Of a stretch of 64,000 nt of DNA, positions 1-7,829 are shown piece by piece. A program made the position numbers and the translations under genes. Numbering within the stretch: the first letter of the stretch is position 1; the number at the start of each line of letters is the position of its first letter. Source of the DNA: Chloroflexota bacterium (GTDB lineage Bacteria > Chloroflexota > Dehalococcoidia > UBA2979). The stretch lies in the NCBI GenBank assembly GCA_026713865.1, contig JAPONQ010000017.1, positions 1 to 64,000 on the forward strand, written 5' to 3'. Below the pieces are notes generated by a model. That model made no database searches and was not told where the DNA came from. It saw nothing but the letters and a program-made list of their open reading frames with translations.

Positions 1-101
1 GCTACCTGGAGTACTACAACACCGACCGTGCCCACACCGGGCGCTGGACGCGCGGGCGCACCCCCGAAAGCGTGCTCGGCAAGACCAAGATATGGTCGTG
101 A
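1..101 (+). mobile_element. 3' end of an integrase-core transposase (IS481-like), partial
   Basis: Reading from base 3, the frame encodes about 32 residues beginning YLEYYNTDRAHTG and ending at a TGA at 99-101. The YN-x2-R-x-H-x-G pattern followed by G-x-TP is the usual C-terminal end of DDE integrase-core transposases of the IS481 type. The rest of the gene lies left of the window, so completeness cannot be judged. No terminal inverted repeat could be defined with confidence in the 40 bases after the stop. The short matched stretch limits the family call. Confidence 0.7.
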
Positions 102-143
102 GACACAACAGGATCTGTCGCCAGATCCCGGTGATAGAACATC

Positions 144-1475
144 CTAGTCCCCCTGCGCCGGGCGCGCGGGCGGCCGCCCGGCCGGCCCCTCCGGCGTTCC
201 GGATCCCTCCATTCCGAGGGCGGAGACGCGGCGGCGATGCCGCGCCCCGCGCACCGCGAGCGCGGCCCCCGCAAAGAGCAGCGCCGCGGCGGCCGAGACC
301 GCGGAGTAGAGGGTGAAGGCCGGCGTGTAGGACTGGGTGGCGTCGAAGAGTGCGGAGCCGACGGTTGGCGCGATCAACTGCCCGCCGAAGGCGATGCCGA
401 GGGCGGCGCCCGAGATCGAACCGTAGTGGCGCACCCCGAAGGCGCGCGTCAGCAGCAGGGCGTCGATCATCGGCACGAAGATCCCGCCCCCTCCCCAGAG
501 AAGGATGAAGGCGATCACCTCCGCCCTCGACGTCCCCGGGATCACGACGGCGAGGGCGAGCGCCTGCGAGAGGGCCACGACCACCGCGAGCGCGTAGACG
601 CGATGGATCCGCGAGAGCAACAATCCCACCGGGAGGCGCCCCCCGGCCCGGATCGACGCGGCGACGCCCAGGATCGTCGCCCCGCCCGCGACGCCCCGGC
701 TGTCGAAGAAGTCGACGCCCAGCACGTTGACTGCGCCCTGCCCCATGAAGAAGAGCGCCATCCCCACGGCGATGAGCCAGAAGGTCGGGCCGCGCATCGC
801 ATCGGCCAGCGTGAACCCGGTGAGCGGCGCCGCACCCCGCGACGTCTCGCCGGCGGGGCCGCCGCCCTCCATCGGGATACCCAGCTCGCGGGGCGTGTCG
901 CGTACGACGAGCACGGCCGTGAGCCCCTGCACCAGCGCGAGCACGACGCCGGTCAGCAGCATCGTCCCCTGCCACCCGAGGGCGGCCTCGAGCGCGGCGA
1001 TCAGCGGGAGCAGGACGCCGCCGATCCCGAGTCCGACGGTGACCAGACCCAGCGCCGACTGGCGCCGGCGCTCGAACCATCGCGTCGCCAGCCAGTTGTA
1101 GGTGGTGGGCAGCAGGAAGGGGCGCCCCACGCCCACGACGGCCCACGCAACGTAGAGATGCCAGAGCTCCGTTGCAAAGGAGGCCGCGACGAGCCCGACC
1201 GGCGCGATGACGGCACCGATCATGAGCGCGCGCCTCGCTCCGTGGCGGTCCATGTACGCGCCCGCGAGCGGCCCGACGGCGGCCGAGACCGCCTGCCCCG
1301 CGACGAAGGCGGCGACCACGGGGAATCGCCCGACCGCGAGGCCGTCCGAGACGGCCGGGATGTAGACGGCGGTGGCCCAGAAGATGAATCCCGCGGACGT
1401 CGCGTTGCCGAGGATGCCGGCCGCAACGATGACCCAGCCGTAGTAGAGCGGCGCGCGCCGACCGGCGAGACTCAC
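144..1475 (-). CDS. MFS transporter
   Basis: A 443-residue integral membrane protein with about twelve hydrophobic segments. It has the MFS loop motif DRHGAR between TM2 and TM3 (near residue 75) and a second half beginning near residue 215. The N-terminal YYGWVIVAAG resembles the monocarboxylate/oxalate-formate (OFA) branch, as does the MFS gene at 38282-39649. The C-terminal 40 residues are Arg/Pro-rich and probably cytosolic. Its start overlaps the stop of the upstream CNNM/CorC-type gene by 4 nt, so the two are likely co-translated. The substrate cannot be inferred. Confidence 0.88.
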   Translation of the reverse strand: MSLAGRRAPLYYGWVIVAAGILGNATSAGFIFWATAVYIPAVSDGLAVGRFPVVAAFVAGQAVSAAVGPLAGAYMDRHGARRALMIGAVIAPVGLVAASFATELWHLYVAWAVVGVGRPFLLPTTYNWLATRWFERRRQSALGLVTVGLGIGGVLLPLIAALEAALGWQGTMLLTGVVLALVQGLTAVLVVRDTPRELGIPMEGGGPAGETSRGAAPLTGFTLADAMRGPTFWLIAVGMALFFMGQGAVNVLGVDFFDSRGVAGGATILGVAASIRAGGRLPVGLLLSRIHRVYALAVVVALSQALALAVVIPGTSRAEVIAFILLWGGGGIFVPMIDALLLTRAFGVRHYGSISGAALGIAFGGQLIAPTVGSALFDATQSYTPAFTLYSAVSAAAALLFAGAALAVRGARHRRRVSALGMEGSGTPEGPAGRPPARPAQGD

Positions 1476-2791
1476 TCCCGCGCGATCCCGCCGGATCCGT
1501 CGGCGGCCATCTCACCCGGGGGCCCCGGCGCCGTCGGGCGCGCCTCCAGCTCCGCGATCCGCAGCCCCTCCATCGCGACCACCGTCAACCGGTGGCCGTC
1601 GATCTCCACGGAGTCGCCGACGCGGGGGATCCGCCCGAGACTGGCCAGCACGTAGCCGGCGACCGTCTTGTACGGGCCCTCCGCCACGGTGAGGCCGAGC
1701 CGCTCGTCGAGCACGTCGACGGAGTCGAGCCCGTCGAGCCGCACGGCGCCGCGCGCGACCGGTGCGGGGCTATGCGGCTGCTCAAACTCGTCCTCGAGCT
1801 CGCCGACGATCTCCTCCAGCACGTCCTCGAGCGTCACGATCCCGTCGGTGCCGCCGTACTCGTCGACGGCAACGGCGAAGTGCACGCGGCGCGCGCGCAT
1901 CAGCCTCAGCAGCTCATTCACGCCGACCTGGATCGGAACGACGAGCGGCTGCCTGACCAGGTCCTCGAGCGAGGCGTCATCGGAGGCCGCCATCAGGTCC
2001 TTCACGTGCAGGACGCCGAGGACGTTGTCGAGGCTGTCGCGGAAGACCGGATAGCGGGAGTAGCGGTGCTCGTAGACGAGCTGCCGGGCGCGGGTGACCG
2101 GCGTTCCCGCGGCGAGGCCCACGACCTCCGTTCGCGGCACCATCACGCTCGCCACGGTGAGGCCGCTGAATCGAAGCACGCGCTCGAGCAGGAAGCGCTC
2201 GTCCCCCGCGAGCATGCCCGCCTCGGCGCTCGAGCGAACGAGCAGCGCCAGCTCCTCGCCGCCGACGTGGCTGGCCTGCCCCACCTCGCGTCGGACACCG
2301 ACGAGGCTCACCAGCAGCCAGCCGCTCTCGTTGAGCAGCCAGATGACCGGCCGGAAGATCGCGCGGAAGGCGCGCAGCGGACCGACGACGACAAGCGAGA
2401 CCCCTTCGGGGTACTGGAGCGCGATCCCCTTGGGGGCGAGCTCGCCCGCGACGACGTGGAGGGCCGTGATGACGGCGAAGGCGAAGGCGACGCCCACCGC
2501 ATGCGCGCCGACCGCCCCGAAGGCCGGCTCGATCAGCCCCGCCAGCGCCGGCTCGCCGATCCAGCCGAGCGCGAGGCTGGCGATCGTGATGCCGAGCTGG
2601 CAGGCGGCGATGTAGGAGTCGAGGTGCTCGACGGCGTCCTCGAGGCTGCGCACGCCGGGGCGTCCCTGCTCGACCATCTGCTCCACGCGGGTGCGCCTGA
2701 CGGTCACCAGCGCGAACTCCGAGGCGACGAAGAAGCCGTTGAGAAGCACGAGAAGCAGCAGGGCTAACAACCCGCCGCCGATCTCCAGCAC
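1472..2791 (-). CDS. CNNM/CorC-type membrane protein (DUF21, CBS pair, CorC_HlyC)
   Basis: A 439-residue 'hemolysin family' protein. Residues 1 to about 190 form the DUF21 membrane domain, starting with a hydrophobic helix and NGFFVASEFALV. About 205-335 form a CBS pair containing the family's MVPRTEV and DEYGGTDGIVTLEDVLEE segments. The C-terminal about 80 residues match the CorC_HlyC domain (YKTVAGYVL). Relatives are implicated in magnesium or other divalent-cation export or resistance. The GTG at 2791 is chosen because GGAGGT lies 6 nt upstream and the membrane helix starts directly after it; the longer open frame is Arg/Ser-rich and lacks a ribosome site. It overlaps the MFS gene downstream. 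Confidence 0.9.
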   Translation of the reverse strand: MLEIGGGLLALLLLVLLNGFFVASEFALVTVRRTRVEQMVEQGRPGVRSLEDAVEHLDSYIAACQLGITIASLALGWIGEPALAGLIEPAFGAVGAHAVGVAFAFAVITALHVVAGELAPKGIALQYPEGVSLVVVGPLRAFRAIFRPVIWLLNESGWLLVSLVGVRREVGQASHVGGEELALLVRSSAEAGMLAGDERFLLERVLRFSGLTVASVMVPRTEVVGLAAGTPVTRARQLVYEHRYSRYPVFRDSLDNVLGVLHVKDLMAASDDASLEDLVRQPLVVPIQVGVNELLRLMRARRVHFAVAVDEYGGTDGIVTLEDVLEEIVGELEDEFEQPHSPAPVARGAVRLDGLDSVDVLDERLGLTVAEGPYKTVAGYVLASLGRIPRVGDSVEIDGHRLTVVAMEGLRIAELEARPTAPGPPGEMAADGSGGIARE

Positions 2792-2855
2792 AGGGCCACC
2801 TCCACGCGCTCGCCCCGGCCCGGGCGAGCGTACTACAGCACGCTGCGGCGGCCTG

Positions 2856-4109
2856 CTAGCGCGCGCAGCCCTCGCCCAGCTCAACGCCGAGCACGGCGGC
2901 GAGCTCGCGAAGCGTCGGCTGCGCTGTCGCCGCCTCGAGGCGCCCCTCGAGCAGTCCGCGGGCGATGCCGGAGAGCGCCTCGACGGCGCGAGGCGTATCA
3001 AAGTCGTCGTCGAGCGCATCCATGAAGGCGTTCCGCCACGGCTGGACGCGCAGGGCATCCGGCGAACCGCCCGCAGCCTCCAGGGCGCGCCGCCAGGCCC
3101 CGACCAGCTCCCCGCAGGCGGCGAGCTCTTGCTCGCTGAAGTCGCGATCCTCGCGGTAGTGGCGCGAGAGCAGGGCGAGGCGAAGCGCGTTCGGGTCGTG
3201 ACCGCGCTCGATGAGTTCGCTCACCTTCACCAGGTTCCCCAGCGACTTCGACATCTTGACGCCGTCGATCCGCATCGTGCCGACGTGCATCCACGTGCCG
3301 GCGAAGGGACGATGCCCCGTCGCGCCCTCCGACTGCGCGATCTCGCTCTCGTGGTGCGGGTAGACGAGATCGGCTCCCCCGCCGTGGATGTCGATCTGCT
3401 CGCCGAGGGCGACGCGCGCCATCGCCGAGCACTCCACGTGCCACCCCGGCCGCCCCACGCCCCACGGCGAGTCGAAGCTCGCGCCCGCGTCGGTGCCCGG
3501 CTGCCACAACAGGAAGTCGAGCGAGTCGCGCTTCAGGTGCTCGGGCTCCTCCGGCATCGAGTCGGTGCGCGGGGCGGCGCGGAGCTCACCCGGCGTCCGG
3601 CCCGCGAGCTCGCCGAAGTGCTCGGCGCTCTCAGCCGCGAAGAAGACGTGGCCCCCCGACTCGTAGGCGTGGCCACGCTCCAGGAGCGCCTCGACCATCT
3701 CCACGATCGGTGCGATGTGCTCGGAGGCCCGCGGAAAGTCCGTCGGCCTCAGCACGTGGAGCGCGTCCATCTCGCGCAGGTGCACGCGGTGGTTCTCCTC
3801 GGTGAGTTCGGCGATCGGGAGGCCGCGTTCCCGCGAGACCCGGACCATGTCGTCGTCCACGTCGGTGATGTTCTGGATGTGCCTGACCTCGAATGCCTGG
3901 AACTCGAGGTAGCGTCGGACGGTGTCGAAGAGCACGAACGTGAGCGCGTGCCCGAGATGACCGACGTCGTAGGGCGTGACGCCGCAGACATACATGCGGA
4001 CGATCCCGCGCTCGCGCGGCTGGAGGGGCTCGGGGCGGCCGGTGAGCGTGTTGTAGATGCGCAGCAGCGCAGGCTCCGACTCTCTCGGCGGACGGACGAG
4101 GCAGGTCAT
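2856..4109 (-). CDS. Class I cysteinyl ligase: CysS or MshC type
   Basis: A 417-residue class I synthetase fold. MYVCGVTPYDVGHLGHA contains the zinc Cys and the HIGH-like motif. WHVECSAMA, HGGGADLVYPHHESE (zinc/adenylate region) and KMSKSLGN (KMSKS loop) follow in order. The choice between cysteinyl-tRNA synthetase and MshC (the mycothiol ligase, a CysS paralogue) is open. The GVTPYD and HLGHA wording and the short length (MshC about 410, CysS usually 455 or more) lean towards MshC-like, but no other mycothiol gene is visible. The ATG at 4109 has only a weak ribosome site and overlaps a TAGGAT sequence, so a start a few codons downstream is possible. Confidence 0.85.
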   Translation of the reverse strand: MTCLVRPPRESEPALLRIYNTLTGRPEPLQPRERGIVRMYVCGVTPYDVGHLGHALTFVLFDTVRRYLEFQAFEVRHIQNITDVDDDMVRVSRERGLPIAELTEENHRVHLREMDALHVLRPTDFPRASEHIAPIVEMVEALLERGHAYESGGHVFFAAESAEHFGELAGRTPGELRAAPRTDSMPEEPEHLKRDSLDFLLWQPGTDAGASFDSPWGVGRPGWHVECSAMARVALGEQIDIHGGGADLVYPHHESEIAQSEGATGHRPFAGTWMHVGTMRIDGVKMSKSLGNLVKVSELIERGHDPNALRLALLSRHYREDRDFSEQELAACGELVGAWRRALEAAGGSPDALRVQPWRNAFMDALDDDFDTPRAVEALSGIARGLLEGRLEAATAQPTLRELAAVLGVELGEGCAR

Positions 4110-4236
4110 CCTAGCACGGGGACCGGTACGGGCCGCCGGGCTCCTCGCCGCCGCGCGGCGCCGGTGGTACGCTCCCGCGCGCCTTCGGATTCGCGGCCGG
4201 GAGCATCGATCACGTCGCTCAGCGAAGGAGGACAAC

Positions 4237-5010
4237 GTGCGCATCGCCCGAGTTCGCGTGGGCCGCAGGACCAGCTACGCCCGCGTCTCCGAGTCAGGCG
4301 TTCACCTGGTGCGCGGCGGTCTCTTCGGCGCGCTCGAGCCGACCGGCGAGAGCCACCCGCTCGGTGACGTGCGCCTGCTCTCGCCGGTGAGGCCGGGCAA
4401 GATCGTCGCGATGGCGGTGAACTACGCCAGCCACGCGCAGGGAGCCCGCGGCCAGGCCTCCCTCTCGCCGATTCCCCAGCCCTTCCTGAAGACGCCGTCG
4501 TCGATCGTCGGACCGCAGGATCCGATCGTGCTGCCCCCGGACGCCGGACGCGTCGACGAGGAGGCGGAGGTGGTGGTCGTGATCGGCCGGCGGGCGCGCG
4601 CCATCTCGGAGCAGGAGGTCGACGATCACATCTTCGGCTACACGGCAGGCAACGACGTGTCGGCGCGCCACTGGCAGCGCGACGACACACAGTGGTGGCG
4701 TGCCAAGTCGGCGAACTCCTTCTCCCCGATCGGCCCCTGGGTCGAGACGGAGATCCCCCACGGATCCGACATCCGCCTCGTCGGCCGGGTCAACGGGGAG
4801 GTCGTGCAGGAGGCGCACACCGGCGAGCTCGTGCACTCGATCCGGCGTTCGATCGCCTTCATCTCACAGTACATGACCCTCGAGCGGGGTGACCTGCTCT
4901 TCACCGGAACCCCGGGAACCACCGTCGAACTCAAGCCAGGCGACGTGGTCGAGGTCGAAGTCGAGGGTGTCGGCGTCCTGAGCAACCCGGTCGTCGCCGG
5001 CGCGCCGTGA
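4237..5010 (+). CDS. Fumarylacetoacetate hydrolase family protein
   Basis: A 257-residue FAH-fold protein. AMAVNYASHAQ opens the catalytic domain, and DEEAEVVVVIGRRAR carries the metal-binding Glu pair. GYTAGNDVSARHWQ, KSANSFSPIGPW and LFTGTPGTTVELKPGD are family signatures. Members cleave or decarboxylate 2-oxo acids in aromatic catabolism (for example 2-hydroxyhepta-2,4-diene-1,7-dioate isomerase, acylpyruvase), so the substrate is undetermined. The GTG at 4237 follows AAGGAGG at about 5 nt, which excludes the upstream Arg-rich extension. It is divergent from the ligase gene and convergent with the Cys/His-rich gene. Confidence 0.9.
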   Translation: MRIARVRVGRRTSYARVSESGVHLVRGGLFGALEPTGESHPLGDVRLLSPVRPGKIVAMAVNYASHAQGARGQASLSPIPQPFLKTPSSIVGPQDPIVLPPDAGRVDEEAEVVVVIGRRARAISEQEVDDHIFGYTAGNDVSARHWQRDDTQWWRAKSANSFSPIGPWVETEIPHGSDIRLVGRVNGEVVQEAHTGELVHSIRRSIAFISQYMTLERGDLLFTGTPGTTVELKPGDVVEVEVEGVGVLSNPVVAGAP

Positions 5011-5035
5011 CGCCCCCCGGGGACGTCGCCTTCGC

Positions 5036-5485
5036 CTAGCGCCAGAGCCGGCGTCGCTCGTGGCAGTGATCGCAGACGAGGGCCCTCACCTTGACCCGCT
5101 TCGCGTCCTTCGGGTCGACGGTGTCGCGCTGCTCGATGTGCTCCTCACAGAACTCGAGGTGACAGCGCGCGCACCGGTGCTGCATCCGCTCCCGGCACTC
5201 CCGGTACGCGCAGACCGACATGCGATTGGAGTCGGCGTGCCGGCGGAGGAAGTCCCGGTGCTCGTGGACGTCGGCATACTTCGCGCGGCAGCGCTTCCTG
5301 TGGCAGACATCGGCGTAGTCATCGTGCCTCTCGCCGTGAACCTCGCAGAAGGGAGACCCGCAGTAGACACAGAGCGCCAGGGCCTCGCGGCCGCAGGGCG
5401 GGCGAAAGAGCCCGAGGCGATGGGCGCAGCTCTCATCTATCGGCACGACCACGGCGCGATTGTCGCATGAGCGGGCCGCGGCCAC
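5036..5485 (-). CDS. Cys/His-rich putative multi-zinc-finger protein
   Basis: 149 residues containing about 17 Cys and 14 His in repeated CxxC / CxxxxC units: LCVYCGSPFCEVHGERH, CHRKRC, CAYREC, RCARCHLEFCEEH and CDHCHERR. The spacing suggests several small zinc sites of AN1, B-box or treble-clef character, each followed by charged helices. I do not recognise the family. Two units with the form C-x2-C-x4-C-x2-H look like internal repeats. It is highly charged with no signal peptide, hence probably cytosolic and possibly nucleic-acid or protein binding. It lies between convergent FAH and codirectional lipoprotein genes with no shared-operon evidence. Confidence 0.72.
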   Translation of the reverse strand: MAAARSCDNRAVVVPIDESCAHRLGLFRPPCGREALALCVYCGSPFCEVHGERHDDYADVCHRKRCRAKYADVHEHRDFLRRHADSNRMSVCAYRECRERMQHRCARCHLEFCEEHIEQRDTVDPKDAKRVKVRALVCDHCHERRRLWR

Positions 5486-5507
5486 GCCGCCCGCTCAGAT
5501 CCCGTCC

Positions 5508-6443
5508 CTAGCTCCCTTCCTGGAGCTGGAGCAGCACCGCCGTGTAGGTATCGTCCTCCTCGAAGGCGTCGATGGTGAGCTGCGCCACCGCCGTGCCGTC
5601 CTCGGAGGCGAAGGACACCACGGTCGCGAAGCCGACGGCGCGATCCTCCTGCACCTCCCAGCCGACGGCCGCGAAGGCCTCGCGGTAGCGCTCCGCCACG
5701 TCGAAGGCCGACTCCGTGGAGAGCAGCGTCGCCTGGTAGAACCTCCTGCCGGGCTGCGTGAGCCACGCGACATCCAGGACATCCATCCCTTCAAGCAGGA
5801 ACGGGAGCGGGAAGTCAGCGGGGGGCTCGCGCGAAGGCGGGAGCACGAAGGGGAGCGGGTCGGGCGGAACGGCGGGCTGGATATTGAGGAAGTAGGCGAT
5901 GCTGGAGATCGTTCGTGTGCCGCCGTCCTCGCCCTCGACCGCAGGGAGAGGCGTGATCGCGGCCTGACCGTCGACATCCCCGGAGACCGTGCTCTGGAAG
6001 CTCACCCACGACAGCGACTCGGTGGACTGGCCGCCAATCACCTGCCAGGGCGACTCGTCGAGCTGATCGCGAAGCGCCGCTTCGATGCTGCGATCCCCAT
6101 CCTCGACGTCGTAGAACAGGATGAAGGTGTTGATCCCGTCGTCCCTCCGGATCCGGTAGGACCCCAGAAGCACACCGTCGGGATGCACCGGCAGCGCCAG
6201 CAGATCCTCCTCGGGCGTCTCTGCCGTGCGGTCTGGATTGAGGGCATCGGAGAGCGTCGGCGGCAGGGCGCCATCGAAGGCCTCAATCTCCGTTCCCAGC
6301 TCCTCACCGAGGCGCAGGAAGCGCTCGGAGAGGGCGTGGCCCTCGGGGAATCCCTCGTCGGCGTCTCCGCCGCAGGCAACCAGCAGCATGGGAAAGAGCA
6401 CCGCCGCGGCAGCGAGGGTCAGCGTGAACGAGGCCGGACGCAT
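5508..6443 (-). CDS. Putative lipoprotein of unknown function
   Basis: 311 residues. The N-terminus is a lipoprotein signal: MRPASF, a hydrophobic run, then LLVAC with the lipidation Cys near residue 23, followed by GGDADEG. The mature part is acidic, with no recognised catalytic motif. A repeated theme of the type 'FDVAERYREAFAAVGWEVQE' resembles small lipoproteins that bind at the cell surface. The ATG at 6443 is chosen because it starts the signal peptide; the longer frame runs through the tRNA-His gene. A TAGCAT -10-like hexamer lies about 35 nt upstream on the minus strand (6478-6483). Confidence 0.75.
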   Translation of the reverse strand: MRPASFTLTLAAAAVLFPMLLVACGGDADEGFPEGHALSERFLRLGEELGTEIEAFDGALPPTLSDALNPDRTAETPEEDLLALPVHPDGVLLGSYRIRRDDGINTFILFYDVEDGDRSIEAALRDQLDESPWQVIGGQSTESLSWVSFQSTVSGDVDGQAAITPLPAVEGEDGGTRTISSIAYFLNIQPAVPPDPLPFVLPPSREPPADFPLPFLLEGMDVLDVAWLTQPGRRFYQATLLSTESAFDVAERYREAFAAVGWEVQEDRAVGFATVVSFASEDGTAVAQLTIDAFEEDDTYTAVLLQLQEGS

Positions 6444-6514
6444 CGGGCCTCCGATCAGGCGATGGGGCCACCCATCGATGCTAGCACGGGCACCGGGAAT
6501 CCCGTGCGGGGTCT

Positions 6515-6591
6515 TGGGGTGGGTGAGGGGATTCGAACCCCCGGTCTCCAGGGCCACAACCTGGCGCCTTAACCGCTAGGCGACACCCACC
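6515..6591 (-). tRNA. tRNA-His (GTG)
   Basis: On the minus strand a complete cloverleaf can be folded. The acceptor stem is GTGGGTG/CACCCAC, with an extra G at -1 opposite C73, the tRNA-His hallmark. The anticodon stem CCAGG/CCTGG frames a loop with GTG, the T arm contains GTTCGAATC, and CCA is encoded at 6517-6515. It lies directly upstream of the lipoprotein gene on the same strand. Confidence 0.96.
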
Positions 6592-6663
6592 GCGGGCAAC
6601 TGCGCCACGGGGCGCGCAGACATTATCGAGTCTACACGGGCCGCGCGCGGACGGCGACGGCGG

Positions 6664-7170
6664 CTAGAGAGGCGCGCCCAGCCGGCGGTAGGCACCGGCG
6701 TGAAAGAGCAGAGGCTCGTCGTCGGGCCGCTCGAGCGCGAGGTCGACGACCTCTCCCACGACGATCGAGTGGTCGCCTCCGGGAAGCCATTCCGTCACCC
6801 GGCACTCGAACCAGGCGAGGGTGCCCTGGAGTATCGGCGCGCCGGTCGACCCCGTGCGGTAGGGCCAGCCTCCCATCGGCGTCTCGGCATCGGCCGAGGA
6901 ACGGGCGAAGAAATCGGAGAGCGCGCGCTGGTCGGCGGCGAGCACGCTCACCCCGAAGCAGCGCGCGGCGGCGAGCGCGTCGTGGGAGCGAGCACTCTTG
7001 GCGACGCAGACGAGCAGCAGGACCGGGTCCAAGGAGACGGAACTCACGGCGTTCGCCGTCATGCCGCGGGGTACGCGCCCGTCGTCGACGGTGACGACCG
7101 TGACGCCGGTGGCGAAGCGCCCGATCGCGTCGCGATAGAGCCGCGCGTCGACGGGCGGTGGACTCGACAT
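6664..7170 (-). CDS. Flavin reductase-like, FMN-binding protein
   Basis: 168 residues matching the flavin-reductase domain throughout: YRDAIGRFATGVTVVT at the start, GMTANAVSSVSLDPVLLLVC binding FMN, then FGVSVLAADQ and a C-terminal FHAGAYRRL. Such proteins supply reduced flavin to two-component monooxygenases or act as NAD(P)H:FMN oxidoreductases. No monooxygenase partner is adjacent. TAGGAT at 7177-7182 (minus strand) lies only 6 nt from the ATG, so the transcript may be nearly leaderless. Confidence 0.9.
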   Translation of the reverse strand: MSSPPPVDARLYRDAIGRFATGVTVVTVDDGRVPRGMTANAVSSVSLDPVLLLVCVAKSARSHDALAAARCFGVSVLAADQRALSDFFARSSADAETPMGGWPYRTGSTGAPILQGTLAWFECRVTEWLPGGDHSIVVGEVVDLALERPDDEPLLFHAGAYRRLGAPL

Positions 7171-7314
7171 GGCGGCATCCTAGCAAATCGCGCACCCCCC
7201 GAACCGCGCGCCGGGCGCGCGGCCGTGGGGCCGGAGGGCCGGCTCCGATAGAATCGGGAGCGGGTGCCCGCGCCACGGAGGCCGGAGCGCCCGGTGCCCG
7301 GGAGGAGTTCACCC

Positions 7315-7776
7315 ATGACCGACCTGCGTTGCCCGCGGGACGACTCCGCGCTCATCGCCCGGCGCGTCCACGACATTGAGGTCGACCACTGCACGACGTG
7401 CAACGGGCGCTGGCTCGACCACCACGAGCTCGACGAGCTGGAGGCGACGCGCGCCGGCGACGAGGGCGTGCGCCGGGCGACCATCCGCTACGCCGACCGC
7501 GATTCCGAGCTGCGCTGCCCGGTGTGCGGTCGGCAGATGAGCGCCTTCAACTACCGCGGCTACGACCTGGAGCTCGACGTCTGCGAGGAGGAGCACGGCT
7601 TCTGGCTCGACGCCGGCGAGGACGGACGCGTCCGCGACATCATCGACGAGCGCGTGCGCGGCCTGAGACGGGCGGCATCCGCCGAGGAGGCGTGGAAGGA
7701 CTTCCTCGACGGGGTGGGCGGGGGTGGTGTCTGGAAGTCGGTCCGCTCCTTCTTCGGGGGCGGCCGGCGACGCTAG
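7315..7776 (+). CDS. TFIIB-type zinc-ribbon protein
   Basis: 153 residues with two zf-TFIIB units. The first is CPRDDSALIARR...CTTCNGRWLDHHEL (residues 5-40). The second is CPVCGRQMSAFNYRGYDLELDVCEEEHGFWLD (about 66-100), in which the last CxxC is altered to C-x4-H. Such proteins are uncharacterised but widespread in bacteria. The C-terminal tail is Gly/Arg-rich. The ATG at 7315 has GGAGGA 9 nt upstream. TAGAAT at 7249-7254 is a possible -10 element. Confidence 0.82.
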   Translation: MTDLRCPRDDSALIARRVHDIEVDHCTTCNGRWLDHHELDELEATRAGDEGVRRATIRYADRDSELRCPVCGRQMSAFNYRGYDLELDVCEEEHGFWLDAGEDGRVRDIIDERVRGLRRAASAEEAWKDFLDGVGGGGVWKSVRSFFGGGRRR

Positions 7777-7829
7777 CTCCGGCACGGCGTGCGGCGGCGG
7801 GCGGCGACGATCCGCCGGCGGCCCGCACC

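Noticed and set aside
101-143. Terminal inverted repeat of the IS element
   Set aside because: Without the left end inside the window, no partner repeat can be identified.
237-1655. Long plus-strand frame opposite the MFS gene
   Set aside because: Asp/Arg/Gly-rich with no motifs; it is the complement of a convincing membrane-protein gene.
5008-5026. Possible terminator after the FAH gene
   Set aside because: The inverted repeat is imperfect and short; not distinct enough from background GC-rich self-complementarity.
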